Numbered from the stretch's first letter, positions 41,663-51,314 are shown. The stretch: DNA of 64,000 nucleotides from Methanobrevibacter millerae (GCA_015063005.1 SUTF01000006.1:115905-179904); one strand, 5' to 3'. Notes: generated from the sequence alone by a model not told the origin. A program made the numbers and translations.

Positions 41663-42565
41663 TTATTTTTTATCTATTTCCTGCTCATGTTCGTATTCTA
41701 ATCCTAAAGGGCAAGTATGTATGGACACGGATTTTACTAATGGTATTTTATTTTGGATTTTTTCTTCAATATTATGAACAATTTCGTGCGTTTCGTAAAT
41801 GGACATGTTTCCATCAACTTTTATATGTAGACTAACAACAACATATGACCCATAGTTATCAATTTTAATGTTGTGTGCTTCATATGCATCTGGTGTTTTA
41901 TTCACTATTCTTTCAATTTTTCTAACAAGGTCATCGTCTTGAAATCTTCCCATAATATTGTCGATATTTTCTTTTCCAATCGTGAATGCGGTTTTCAATA
42001 TTAAAAGACCAATAATTAATCCAATGATTGGATCTAACATAGGGAAACCCATATTCGATACAACAATACCAATTAATATTGCAATTGATGAGTAAATATC
42101 TGTTCTTTGGTGTTGCCCGTCAGCTACAATGGCAGGACTATTAATCTCTTTTCCTATATTAATAATGTAATTGCTTATTGCTAAATTAATGAATATGCCA
42201 AAAACAGCCATCAATGCAGCATAAATGCTTGGTGTAGTAATCAAACTTGGATTTAAAAGTTTGTCTATTGCTGTATCGATAATTTCATATCCCACAATCG
42301 TTAAAAATAAAACGATTACGAGTCCGCTGATGGCTTCAGCACGTCCATGTCCGTAATGGTGATCGTTGTCTGCAGGTCTTTGGCCTATTGTAAATCCAAT
42401 ATATGCTATTACTGATGTTGCAATGTCGGATAATGTGTGTATTCCTTCTGCAACCAGTGCATAACTTCCACTCATTAATCCAACTATAATATTAAAAATA
42501 GTTAAAAAACAATTGGACAATATCGCAATAGTTGATGCCTTTTTTCCTGCTTTTTCTCTATTCAT
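41663..42565 (-). CDS. Cation diffusion facilitator (CDF) metal transporter
   Basis: 300 residues with six membrane segments. HTLSDIATSVIAYIGF and HHYGHGRAEAISG (TM2 region) and VADGQHQRTDIYSSIAI (TM5, D-x-x-H...D metal site) are CDF signatures. The C-terminal ~85 residues form the cytoplasmic alpha-beta domain (YEAHNIKIDNYGSYVVVSLH). Such proteins export Zn2+, Fe2+, Mn2+ or similar using the proton gradient. It overlaps the upstream aminotransferase by eight bases, so the two are cotranscribed. The metal cannot be assigned. Confidence 0.9.
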   Translation of the reverse strand: MNREKAGKKASTIAILSNCFLTIFNIIVGLMSGSYALVAEGIHTLSDIATSVIAYIGFTIGQRPADNDHHYGHGRAEAISGLVIVLFLTIVGYEIIDTAIDKLLNPSLITTPSIYAALMAVFGIFINLAISNYIINIGKEINSPAIVADGQHQRTDIYSSIAILIGIVVSNMGFPMLDPIIGLIIGLLILKTAFTIGKENIDNIMGRFQDDDLVRKIERIVNKTPDAYEAHNIKIDNYGSYVVVSLHIKVDGNMSIYETHEIVHNIEEKIQNKIPLVKSVSIHTCPLGLEYEHEQEIDKK

Positions 42566-43676
42566 TTACAACATTCTCCTCGAGAATATCCATTGCCTTT
42601 TCAATATTTTCATAAGAGTTTGCATAAGACATTCTGACATGTCCTTTACCATTTGAACCGAAAGCCGCACCAGGCACTGTAATTACACCAGCCTTTGCAG
42701 CTTTTTGAACAAAGTCTTCATCTTCAATCTTTGGAAATACGTAAAATGCTCCTTCTGCATTAACAGTTTCATAACCCATTCCATTCAATCTTTCAACAAT
42801 CAAGTCTCTTCTTCTTTGGAATTCTGCTACCATTTTATTTACTTCGTCTTGCGGGCCTCTTAATGCTTCAAGAGCTCCTCTTTGGGAAGTTGTGGTGGCA
42901 CATGCAATGTTGTACTGGTGAATTTTAAGCAATTCTTCGCATAAATCTTCATTTGCTGTCAGATATCCAATTCTCAATCCAGTCATTGCATATGTTTTTG
43001 AAAATCCGTTTAAAGTAATAACGTTATCGCTCCATTTTGCAGGAGAATAATGATTTTTGCCATATATTATCTTTTCATATATTTCATCTGAAATTATGAG
43101 GAAATTCTTATCCATTGACAAATCTGCAATAGCTTTTATGTCTTCTTTTTCCATAACTGCTCCTGTAGGATTTGACGGTGAATTTAATATGATTGCTTTA
43201 GTGTTTTCATTTATCTTTTCTTCAACATCACTGGCTTGCAATTTAAATTCATTTTCCATGCTGCATTCAACAGGTGTTACTTTTCCGTCGGCCAAGTTTA
43301 CACAGGCTTCATATGACAAAAAGCTTGGATTTGGCAATAGCACTTCATCTCCTTTTTCTATAAATGCCTGAGCGCACATATAAAGGGCTTCACTTGCCCC
43401 GACGGTCACAATAATGTTGTCAGGGTTTGTTTTTATGTCATTGTCTTTTTTAAATTTTTTGACAATTTCTTCTCTTAGCTCAATATATCCCTTATTTGGA
43501 GTATAATGAGTGTCGTTTTCATTTATTGATTCTATCATTGCTTTTTTGATGTTTTCCGGAACATCAAAATCAGGTTCTCCAATTCCTAAGTTGATTGCAT
43601 CAGGATTGGTTACTTCAAACATTTTTCTTATTTGAGATAATTCAATTGTTGTAGTTCTTTTTGCAGGGTTGATCAT
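42558..43676 (-). CDS. PLP-dependent class I aminotransferase
   Basis: 372 residues from ATG 43676 (MINPAKRTTTIELSQIRKMF); the open frame extends upstream but without a better start. Motifs: NLGIGEPDFDVPENI, GASEALYMCAQAFIEKGDEV, SPSNPTGAVMEKEDI, DEIYEKIIYG and NGFSKTYAMTGLRIGY with the PLP lysine. It belongs to the aspartate/alanine/aromatic aminotransferase group; the exact amino donor cannot be told. It sits between a radical SAM gene and the CDF gene, all leftward. Confidence 0.9.
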   Translation of the reverse strand: MINPAKRTTTIELSQIRKMFEVTNPDAINLGIGEPDFDVPENIKKAMIESINENDTHYTPNKGYIELREEIVKKFKKDNDIKTNPDNIIVTVGASEALYMCAQAFIEKGDEVLLPNPSFLSYEACVNLADGKVTPVECSMENEFKLQASDVEEKINENTKAIILNSPSNPTGAVMEKEDIKAIADLSMDKNFLIISDEIYEKIIYGKNHYSPAKWSDNVITLNGFSKTYAMTGLRIGYLTANEDLCEELLKIHQYNIACATTTSQRGALEALRGPQDEVNKMVAEFQRRRDLIVERLNGMGYETVNAEGAFYVFPKIEDEDFVQKAAKAGVITVPGAAFGSNGKGHVRMSYANSYENIEKAMDILEENVVNE

Positions 43677-43719
43677 ATTAATTCCTCTAATATAATTATT
43701 ATATATACTTTTGAATATT

Positions 43720-45267
43720 TCAATTTTCACATGCACCACATTTGTAACATGGTGATGCATCACACCAGGGTGTTTGCTTTTTGGATTTCAATCTTTTGTA
43801 TTCAATTTTTAAAAATTCTTTTTTCACTCCGACGTCAATCTTATCCCATGGAAGGACATCATCGATGTCATACTCGGGTAGGTATTCCATCCATTCATGA
43901 ATGTTGACGTTCTTCTGCAGTGATTTTTCAATAATTGTAGAAACATCACTATTTCCACAAGATAGTATATATTGAATAAGTGCTTTTTTAGGACTTTCTA
44001 TCTTAACATTAAATTTTCTTAATTTCTTCTTAATATATTTGCTTTTACGTTTTATATCTTTGAAATCATAACTCGTCCATTGAAGAGGAGTATGGGGTTT
44101 TGGAACAACAGGATTTATGCTGAATTTTATCTTGTGTCTTGAGGTATGCATGTTGGCAATTTTTTCAATATACCTGCAAAGTCCTTCTATATCATCCATT
44201 GTTTCATAAGGTAGACCTATTAAAAAATATAGTTTTATGTTGAAGTCAAGATCAACTGCATCCCGAATGACTGAAAATATTTTTTTGTCAGGAATATCCT
44301 TGTTGATTCTTTTACGGAGAATGTCTGTTGACTCCGGTGCTAGCGTGATGCTTTTAAGACCACTTTCTTTAAGGAGTTTTAAACTTTCATGAGTTATTGA
44401 TTCTATTCTCAGTGATGGTGTTGAAATTTGAAAGTTTCTTTCTTCAAGCCTTTCAATCAAAAGTTCAATATTTGAATAGTCGCTGACTGCAGCACCAATT
44501 AATGTAATCTTATTTAATCCTGTGTTTTGTCTTGTTTTTTCCGCAATGTCAATTAATCTGTCAATATTCGTTTCACGCATAGGCCTATAAAGATAGCTGG
44601 ACATGCAGAATCTGCATCCTCTTGTGCATCCTCTTGAAACGTTCAGCATAATTGAATCTCCGAACACAGTTTTATATTCCTCATTATCTGTTCTGCTTAT
44701 TATGGGTTGGGTGATATGATATGCATTGTCCATGTCATCTACAATGGCTATTCTGCATTCGTTATTGAATTTAGGAATATATATTCCTTCAATATCTAAA
44801 AAGTTTTCCAGATTTTTATTTTTTCTGTATCTGTCCAGAAATTTGTTTATTATTGCTTCCCCTTCCCCTATAATAAATATATCAATATATTCGGATATGG
44901 GCATAGGATTTGCAGTTGCACATGGTCCGCCCGCAATTATCAATGGATCATGTTCATTTCTATCCTCTCTTTTAAGAGGAATTTCAGCTTGTTTAAGCAT
45001 TTCCAAAACGTTAAAATAATCTTCTTCGAATTGCAGTGTAAAACTGATGATGTCAAAGTTTTTAAATGGTGTGTTTGATTCGATTGAATGAGTATTTGGA
45101 TATATGATTCTTTCACACCATGCATCATTTCTCTCATTGATGAAATTATACAAAATGTTGTAGCCTAATGATGACATTGCTGTTCTATAAATATTTGGGT
45201 ATGCTAACCCTATTCGAATGTCTATTTTTTTATAGTCCTTTTTGAAAATATTGTCTTCATATATCAT
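43720..45267 (-). CDS. B12-binding-type radical SAM protein of unknown substrate
   Basis: 515 residues. The N-terminal ~190 residues look like the Rossmann domain of cobalamin-type radical SAM enzymes (IGLAYPNIYRTAMSSLGYNI, IIAGGPCATANPMPISEYID, FIIGEGEAIINKF). The radical SAM cluster is CTRGCRFC (about residue 219-226) within LNVSRGCTRGCRFCMSSYLY, followed by TLAPESTDILRKRINKDIPD. The tail ends with CDASPCYKCGACEN, a Cys-rich motif that may bind another cluster. It resembles the TIGR03960 group, seen in bacteria and archaea. The substrate is unknown. Confidence 0.82.
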   Translation of the reverse strand: MIYEDNIFKKDYKKIDIRIGLAYPNIYRTAMSSLGYNILYNFINERNDAWCERIIYPNTHSIESNTPFKNFDIISFTLQFEEDYFNVLEMLKQAEIPLKREDRNEHDPLIIAGGPCATANPMPISEYIDIFIIGEGEAIINKFLDRYRKNKNLENFLDIEGIYIPKFNNECRIAIVDDMDNAYHITQPIISRTDNEEYKTVFGDSIMLNVSRGCTRGCRFCMSSYLYRPMRETNIDRLIDIAEKTRQNTGLNKITLIGAAVSDYSNIELLIERLEERNFQISTPSLRIESITHESLKLLKESGLKSITLAPESTDILRKRINKDIPDKKIFSVIRDAVDLDFNIKLYFLIGLPYETMDDIEGLCRYIEKIANMHTSRHKIKFSINPVVPKPHTPLQWTSYDFKDIKRKSKYIKKKLRKFNVKIESPKKALIQYILSCGNSDVSTIIEKSLQKNVNIHEWMEYLPEYDIDDVLPWDKIDVGVKKEFLKIEYKRLKSKKQTPWCDASPCYKCGACEN

Positions 45268-45737
45268 TTATCATCAATTTTTAATTTTTTCAGTTTTTTA
45301 ATAATTTCGGTTCTTTTCCTTATTTTACATTTATATTTTAATGTTTTCTTTATTTGTCTTTTTAAAATAGTTATAATCTTTAATATTTTTGTAATTGATT
45401 ATCATTTCAATGTTAACTAACTTATAATTCGAGTATTTATGTTTCATAACTTTGCTTTTTTATGAATTTAAATTTAAGATATTAAATCTTTTAATAGATT
45501 ATTTCAATATAAATTTCCTTTTATTATTATTTTATGCATATTTTTAGGTTATTTTAATTAATTTGGCTTGTTTAAAGAAGTTTTTTCAATATTAAAGTTG
45601 TAAAAACATTTATATATTATTAAAATATAAATTTTATTTACTCATTATGAATACTAATCTTAGTATATATCATATTTTTATTAAAATTTTCGTAATGAGA
45701 ACCAAGAGGTGGAAAAATTTCTAAGATAAATAATATA
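45268..45737. promoter_or_regulatory. Upstream region of the third adhesin-like gene
   Basis: About 470 AT-rich bases. A TATA-like ATTTATATATTATT at about 45609-45622 is the likely promoter of the adhesin-like gene, giving a leader of ~85-100 bases. A good ribosome binding site, GAGGTGG (45706-45712), is well placed for an in-frame ATT at 45717 but too far from ATG 45738. I see no other gene. Confidence 0.4.
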
Positions 45738-48700
45738 ATGATTTTTTCTGTTGTTTTAGTGATCTTGTTAAGCATAGGTCCTATTTGTGCAATGGATTCA
45801 AACATTATAAATGATGATTCAAATTTATTAAGTGAAAATAATAAAGTTATTTTTTCTTCACAAAATTTAGAAGTTTCTAGTTATGATTCTATCTCAGAGA
45901 CTATTTCTCATGATGATAATGTGAAAAATCATTCTTCCGTGAAAGATTATGGACTTTTAACATCCCAATACATCTCTGATGATATTATTCAAGCTAATGA
46001 TACAAAAACTACTACATTAGCTGGAAACGACACGGAATTATACTTTAAAAATGGTACTGCATTTAAAGTTGTTTTATCTGATAGTGAAGGTTCCTTATTA
46101 GGTAATCAGAGTATAATTATCAATATTAATGGTAATAACTATACTAGAATTACTAATGAGAATGGAACTGCATCAATAGCAATCAATTTAAATCCTGGAA
46201 GTTATGATGTAACATCTTACTTTAAAGGTACTGATGTATATGAAGCTTCTTCAGCTACCAATCTTGTTAAAGTATTGTCTACAATATCTGGAGATGATGT
46301 TGAGAAATATTATAGAAATGATACTCAATATTATGCTACCTTTGTTGATGGTCAAGGTAATCTTTTGAATAATACTACTGTTACGTTTAATATCAATGGA
46401 GTATTTTATGAAAGAAAGACTGATGCAAATGGTACTGCTAGATTAAATATTAATCTTCAACCAGGAGATTATATTATAACTGCCACTAATCCTATTAATG
46501 GTAATATGTACTCTAATGATATTACTGTATTGTCTACAATATATGCATCTGATATTGTTAAGTACTATAAGAATGATACTCAGTATTATGCTACTTTCTT
46601 AAATGGTACTGGTACTCCATTAAACAATACTAATGTATCATTTAATATTAATGGTGTATTCTATACTCGTACCACTAATGAAAACGGTACTGCAAGATTA
46701 AATATTAATCTTAATCCTAATAATTATACTATTACTGCTATCAACCCTATTAATGATGAATTATATTCTAATAATATAGAGGTTTTACCTACTATATTTG
46801 CTGAGGATTTAATCATGGATTATAGGGATGGTAGTAAATTTGCTGCAAGTATCATAGATGGTCAAGGTAATATTTTACCTGATACTAATGTTACCTTTAA
46901 TATTAATGGTGTATTCTATAATCGTACTAGTGATGCTAATGGTACTGCTAGGTTAAATATTAATCTTAATGTTGGGGAATATATAATCACATCTACTAAT
47001 AATGATGGTTTATCTATTTCTAATATTATAACTATTAGTAAGTGTAATACTACTATTAGTGGAAATGATGCTCATATTATCACAGGTATTGATAGGAATT
47101 ATACTGTTAAATTAATTGGTGAGAACAATAATCCTATTAGTAATGTTGCAATTAACTTCAACTATGATTCAGTTAATGTTACTGCTATTACTGATATTAA
47201 TGGTGAAGCTACTATAACTATCTCTAATATTTCTGAAGGTAAATATAATATTAGCTATATCTTTGATGGAAATGATAATTGTAATGGATCTTCATCCAAC
47301 AGCACACTTGTTGTTGCTAATTCCACAGTTATTTTAGCAGGTAATGATTTAAATATGATTTATAAAGATGGTTCTAGATTTAATGTCACTTTAACTGATT
47401 TGAACTATATGCCATTAGCCAATGAAACGATTACTTTCAATATTAATGGTGTTAGTTATAATCGTACCACTAACAGTGATGGTATTGCAAGTATAGCTAT
47501 TAACTTACTTCCGAGAGAATATGTAATTTCATATTCATACTCTGATGTTGATTCTATAGACTACAATAAAGGATCAAACACAATAATTGTTTCAAAAATC
47601 CCTACAAATCTCACTGCTGAAGATTTAATGATTGAATTTGGGGAAACAGGTGCATTTATCTTTACTTTAACAAATACAAGCGGTTCACCTATTGAGGATA
47701 TAATTGTTACATTAACTATTAACAATGTTTCATATAACAGAACCACTAACGCTTCGGGCCAATCCAAACTGAATATTAACTTGCCTGTAGGATATTATGA
47801 AATCACTACTTCACTGGATAATATAATATATTCTGCTGAAAGCATATCTAACCATATTCTGGTGAACGGTACCACCATTAAAGGTGAGGATTTAACTATG
47901 ATTGCAGGTTTTTCATCCTATTATTCCGTATCATTGATGGATCCTTATGAAAATCCAATAGTTAATGCAACTATTGAATTTACATATGATGGTAAGACCG
48001 TTTATGCTTTAACAGATTCCGAAGGTATAGCCTCAATTGAGGTAAGTAATTTAACCAAAGGAGATTACCTTATTGTATATAATTATACTGCAGGATCTAA
48101 TGCCGGCCAAGCGTATATTCATGTTAAAGGAACTATTTCGATAAGTCAATTAGTTGCAGCGGCTAATGAAGTAAATTCATACATCGAGAAAAATGCAAAA
48201 TTGCCTGATAGTGTAACCATAGGTGATACTACATACACTACTGCACAATATTTATATCTGCTTTGCGAAGCTATTGTATCTATAAATGCAGGTGATTTAA
48301 CTGATTTATATCTGTTTGAAGTTAACGATCCAACAAATCCTGGTGCAGCTTCCAATATGGGTAGTTTAAGTGATTACTTGTCTGTTGCAAGTTCATTAAT
48401 AACCAGTATGGATTCGGGAGTTACTCCTAATTCAGTCTCAACCAGTCTTGGTGATGTCGGTTATGATGGTATTGTTTATGCATTCACTCGTGTTTTGGTT
48501 TACTATGGCATGATGAGCCAATTGCCGTCTTCAGTATCCATTAAATCTCTAACTTTATATGTATCACAAAGCAGTCTTGATTCAAAGAATACAATTACTG
48601 ATTTAACACCTTATCTGTCAAGCTCTCCTAACTGTCAGGTTACAAATGCAGCTATCGTTGCACTTGCAGAACAGCTGACTAAGGGAATGACGAATTCATT

Positions 48701-49052
48701 GGATAAGGCAACGGCGATTTATAATTATGTTAGGGACTCTGTTTCATATAGTTTCTATTATGATACTAAATATGGTGCTGTCGGAACATTAAATTCCAAA
48801 ACAGGTAATTGTGTCGACCACTCCCACCTGTTAATTGCATTGTTCAGAGCGGCTGATCTCCCTGCGAGATATGCTCATGGAACATGTACTTTCAGCAGCG
48901 GTACATATGGTCATGTATGGACTCAGGTATTGATAGGTAATACTTGGGTTGTCTGTGATGCAACTAGTGCTAGAAACTCATTTGGTAAAGTAGTTAATTG
49001 GAATAATAATTATTATTCTCTTAAAGGATACTATTCCAGTATCTCATTCTAA
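45738..49052 (+). CDS. Adhesin-like protein with pseudomurein-binding repeats and a C71/transglutaminase-like domain
   Basis: 1104 residues from ATG 45738; translation may begin at ATT 45717, which adds a charged n-region (SKINN) to the signal peptide. About eight Ig-like modules (FNINGVFYTRTT, NINLNP) fill residues ~90-790. Then come pseudomurein-binding repeat-like segments (ISISQLVAAANEVNSYIEKN ... YTTAQYLYLLCEAIVSI and LSDYLSVASSLITSMDSGV). The last ~110 residues are a transglutaminase-fold domain with Cys1025 (TGNCVDHSH), His1059 (YGHVWTQ) and Asp1074 (VCDATS), the triad of pseudomurein endoisopeptidases (C71). It is probably a wall-bound surface protein or wall-remodelling peptidase. 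Confidence 0.88.
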   Translation: MIFSVVLVILLSIGPICAMDSNIINDDSNLLSENNKVIFSSQNLEVSSYDSISETISHDDNVKNHSSVKDYGLLTSQYISDDIIQANDTKTTTLAGNDTELYFKNGTAFKVVLSDSEGSLLGNQSIIININGNNYTRITNENGTASIAINLNPGSYDVTSYFKGTDVYEASSATNLVKVLSTISGDDVEKYYRNDTQYYATFVDGQGNLLNNTTVTFNINGVFYERKTDANGTARLNINLQPGDYIITATNPINGNMYSNDITVLSTIYASDIVKYYKNDTQYYATFLNGTGTPLNNTNVSFNINGVFYTRTTNENGTARLNINLNPNNYTITAINPINDELYSNNIEVLPTIFAEDLIMDYRDGSKFAASIIDGQGNILPDTNVTFNINGVFYNRTSDANGTARLNINLNVGEYIITSTNNDGLSISNIITISKCNTTISGNDAHIITGIDRNYTVKLIGENNNPISNVAINFNYDSVNVTAITDINGEATITISNISEGKYNISYIFDGNDNCNGSSSNSTLVVANSTVILAGNDLNMIYKDGSRFNVTLTDLNYMPLANETITFNINGVSYNRTTNSDGIASIAINLLPREYVISYSYSDVDSIDYNKGSNTIIVSKIPTNLTAEDLMIEFGETGAFIFTLTNTSGSPIEDIIVTLTINNVSYNRTTNASGQSKLNINLPVGYYEITTSLDNIIYSAESISNHILVNGTTIKGEDLTMIAGFSSYYSVSLMDPYENPIVNATIEFTYDGKTVYALTDSEGIASIEVSNLTKGDYLIVYNYTAGSNAGQAYIHVKGTISISQLVAAANEVNSYIEKNAKLPDSVTIGDTTYTTAQYLYLLCEAIVSINAGDLTDLYLFEVNDPTNPGAASNMGSLSDYLSVASSLITSMDSGVTPNSVSTSLGDVGYDGIVYAFTRVLVYYGMMSQLPSSVSIKSLTLYVSQSSLDSKNTITDLTPYLSSSPNCQVTNAAIVALAEQLTKGMTNSLDKATAIYNYVRDSVSYSFYYDTKYGAVGTLNSKTGNCVDHSHLLIALFRAADLPARYAHGTCTFSSGTYGHVWTQVLIGNTWVVCDATSARNSFGKVVNWNNNYYSLKGYYSSISF

Positions 49053-49140
49053 TTAACTTCTTTTTATTTCTTTTTTTCTAATAGCTAATAATTTATAATA
49101 GTTCTTATAAAGTTTAATTATAAACTAATGGGACAATATT

Positions 49141-49611
49141 ATGAATGATAAAAAATATTTTAAAGTGGCTGTCGGCGGAACATTCGATAAGTTTCATGAT
49201 GGGCATAAAAAATTATTATCCACTGCTTTTGAATTGGGCAATCGAGTTGAAATCGGAGTGACTTCGGATGCCTTCGGAGGTTTGAAAGGGGATATTGATT
49301 CATGCGAAGAGAGAATGAGCAATCTTAAGTTGTTTTTTTCAGGAAAATCTAATTTTAATGTTGTACCTTTAGAAGATCCTTTTGGAACTACTATTTATGA
49401 GGAAGATTTTGATGCAATCGTTGTAAGTGAAGAGACTGAACCTAATGCAATTAAAATCAATGATATTAGAGTTTCTAAAGGCATGAAACCATTGGATATT
49501 GTTGTTGTTAGTTTTGTACTTGCCGAAGATGGAAATCCAATTTCGTCCACAAGAATTAGGCGTGGCGAAATAAATAAAAATGGGTTAATCATCGAAAATC
49601 AAAAAAATTAA
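49141..49611 (+). CDS. coaD: Phosphopantetheine adenylyltransferase, archaeal type
   Basis: 156 residues. AVGGTFDKFHDGHKKLLSTA is the nucleotidyltransferase HxGH-type motif (here HDGH), and ISSTRIRRGEI is the C-terminal ISSTxIR motif. The archaeal enzyme transfers AMP from ATP to 4'-phosphopantetheine in coenzyme A synthesis. A TATA-like TTTATAATAG lies about 50 bases upstream. Length is normal for the archaeal branch. Confidence 0.9.
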   Translation: MNDKKYFKVAVGGTFDKFHDGHKKLLSTAFELGNRVEIGVTSDAFGGLKGDIDSCEERMSNLKLFFSGKSNFNVVPLEDPFGTTIYEEDFDAIVVSEETEPNAIKINDIRVSKGMKPLDIVVVSFVLAEDGNPISSTRIRRGEINKNGLIIENQKN

Positions 49612-49707
49612 TCGATATGTTTATATGTACATTTCGATATAATATAAATTAACATATTTAATTAATTTTTAAAAAATTAATATAAGTATGTATATTGAGG
49701 TGGTTAT

Positions 49708-49899
49708 ATGGCAGTTAAAATTGATTCTGATGTTTGTGGACATATTGAAAATTGTCCAGTTCAAGGTTTATGCATTAAACTTTGTGAACAGGGAGCAATC
49801 ATAGAAGAGGCTGGGGACGTAAAAATTGTTCCTGAAAATTGTGATGATTGTGACTTATGTATTCAGAATTGTCCTAACCAAGCTATATCAAAAGCCTGA
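49708..49899 (+). CDS. Small 2[4Fe-4S] ferredoxin
   Basis: 63 residues behind GAGGTGGTTAT. The second cluster motif is canonical (CDDCDLCIQNCP). The first is spread as CGHIENCPVQGLCIKLCEQGA, so four Cys are available but with unusual spacing. It lies 12 bases before the polyferredoxin gene and is presumably its electron-transfer partner. It could be an FwdG-like or Eha/Ehb-associated ferredoxin; its position favours the formylmethanofuran dehydrogenase system. Confidence 0.8.
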   Translation: MAVKIDSDVCGHIENCPVQGLCIKLCEQGAIIEEAGDVKIVPENCDDCDLCIQNCPNQAISKA

Positions 49900-49911
49900 G
49901 AGGGATGATAT

Positions 49912-50919
49912 ATGTTTAATGTGGAAAGAACTGGTTCAGAAGTTCGTAAATTAAAATATGATGATTTAAAATGTTTAGGTTGCGGAATTTGTAGTGATGT
50001 TTGCCCTACATCTTCTTTAAGATTAGGACCAACTGTGCCTATTGCACGTGGATTGATTGAAATGGATTGCTTGTCCGTTAATGCAAATTCATGTGTATTA
50101 TGTGGTTTATGTTCCATAGCTTGTCCTTTTGATGCTTTATCATTAACTATTGATGGTACTGCAATCAAGGAAATGGACAATTATCCTAAATGGGAAGTTG
50201 AATCCGAAGTATGTGAAGATGATTGTGTATATTGTGGAAGATGTTCCATAGCATGTCCAAGAGATGCGATTTTATTTAAAAGGGAACTTCCTAAAAGAGA
50301 GGATTTGGTTAGGGGAGAAATCTCTATTGATGATGAAAAATGTATCTATTGTGGTTTCTGCGCTGATTTGTGTCCTCCTGGAGCAATCATAATCAATAAT
50401 GTTCCTGCATCAAGTGTGGATTTACTTAACAATAGCATTGAAGTAGATACATCCAAATGTGTTTACTGTGGAATATGTAAAAGAGTTTGTCCTCAGGATG
50501 CGATTCTTGAGATTTGTTCAACATGCATGCTGCAGGATCAAATTGAGGTTCCTGAAGTTACCGGAACAACATACATTGTTGAAGGAGACTGTGTAAACTG
50601 TTCCTGGTGTGCTGAAATCTGTCCTGTTGATGCTATCAATATTACTAAGCCATTTGAAGGTACTTTGGAAGTTATTGAAACCGAGGAAAATGTTTGTAAA
50701 GGCGAATCCTGCCATGCATGTCAAGATGTTTGTCCATGCAATGCAGTTGAAATCGTTGATGGTAAGGCAGTAGTTAATTTAACATTCTGTAACTTATGTG
50801 GTGCATGTATCAGTGCATGTCCTCAGCATATCAGACATTTAAGCAGAACTTCTATGAACTTAACTAATATTAATTCTGAATCCTGGAAGGAATGTTTAAA
50901 CAATATTTTAAATGAATAA
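49912..50919 (+). CDS. fwdF: Polyferredoxin, FwdF-like
   Basis: 335 residues with eight Cys motifs for [4Fe-4S] clusters: CLGCGICSDVCP, CVLCGLCSIACP, CVYCGRCSIACP, CIYCGFCADLCP, CVYCGICKRVCP, CVNCSWCAEICP, a variant CKGESCHACQDVCP and CNLCGACISACP. Eight clusters and the segment LGPTVPIARGLIEMDC match FwdF, the polyferredoxin of tungsten formylmethanofuran dehydrogenase, which wires electrons into the first step of CO2 reduction. The other fwd genes are not in the window, so this is a separate two-gene locus with the small ferredoxin. An MvhB or Ehb polyferredoxin is the alternative. Confidence 0.75.
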   Translation: MFNVERTGSEVRKLKYDDLKCLGCGICSDVCPTSSLRLGPTVPIARGLIEMDCLSVNANSCVLCGLCSIACPFDALSLTIDGTAIKEMDNYPKWEVESEVCEDDCVYCGRCSIACPRDAILFKRELPKREDLVRGEISIDDEKCIYCGFCADLCPPGAIIINNVPASSVDLLNNSIEVDTSKCVYCGICKRVCPQDAILEICSTCMLQDQIEVPEVTGTTYIVEGDCVNCSWCAEICPVDAINITKPFEGTLEVIETEENVCKGESCHACQDVCPCNAVEIVDGKAVVNLTFCNLCGACISACPQHIRHLSRTSMNLTNINSESWKECLNNILNE

Positions 50920-50939
50920 GGAGAGTTCACTCCCCTTAT
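50916..50939. terminator. Bidirectional terminator between fwdF-like and pilin genes
   Basis: ATAAGGAGAG (50916-50925), TTCA, CTCCCCTTAT (50930-50939), one mismatch in ten. It includes the stop codons of both convergent genes and is flanked by T/A-rich tracts. Confidence 0.6.
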
Positions 50940-51115
50940 ATTTTATTTATTAAGAAATCTCTTTCTTGTTTTATCAATTCTTCAAAAGAATTGTTTGTCG
51001 TTTTTGTAATATTTGTAATGTAGCTTGCTACAAATAATACTATGGCCAGTAGTCCTCCTAAAATAAGGATTACCTCGGCGCTGCTTTGTCCTTTATCGTC
51101 TATTTTTCTATACAT
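50936..51115 (-). CDS. Class III signal peptide pilin-like protein
   Basis: 59 residues: [20 protein letters not shown], then a single hydrophobic helix ([15 protein letters not shown]) and a polar tail to NKI. The KGQSSAE motif is the archaeal class III signal peptide cleaved by the prepilin peptidase EppA, where Q is the first residue of the mature protein and E is at +5. The ATG lies in the last codons of the upstream pilin gene (eight-base overlap). Such minor pilins form the Epd-type surface fibres of methanogens or a related structure. Confidence 0.75.
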   Translation of the reverse strand: MYRKIDDKGQSSAEVILILGGLLAIVLFVASYITNITKTTNNSFEELIKQERDFLINKI

Positions 51116-51314
51116 GTGTTCTATTGTCTAATATTGTATTTCTGACATCTATAATGTCGTCTTTTGCTTTCAGGCTTTTGTCACTTGTCTCCATATATGA
51201 TCTGTATATGGTTAATGCCAAAAGTGCAATTACAATAACTCCTCCGAAGAGCAATATGTATTCTGCGGCACCCTGGCCGGATTGGTCTTTGAAAAATTTG
51301 CTTATAGAATTCAT
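51108..51314 (-). CDS. Class III signal peptide pilin-like protein
   Basis: 68 residues: [20 protein letters not shown] then [20 protein letters not shown] and a charged tail. GQGAAEY matches the EppA-processed class III signal (Q at +1, E at +5). Together with the overlapping downstream pilin gene it makes a two-gene unit. No assembly ATPase or EppA gene is near. It is probably a structural or minor pilin subunit. Confidence 0.8.
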   Translation of the reverse strand: MNSISKFFKDQSGQGAAEYILLFGGVIVIALLALTIYRSYMETSDKSLKAKDDIIDVRNTILDNRTHV

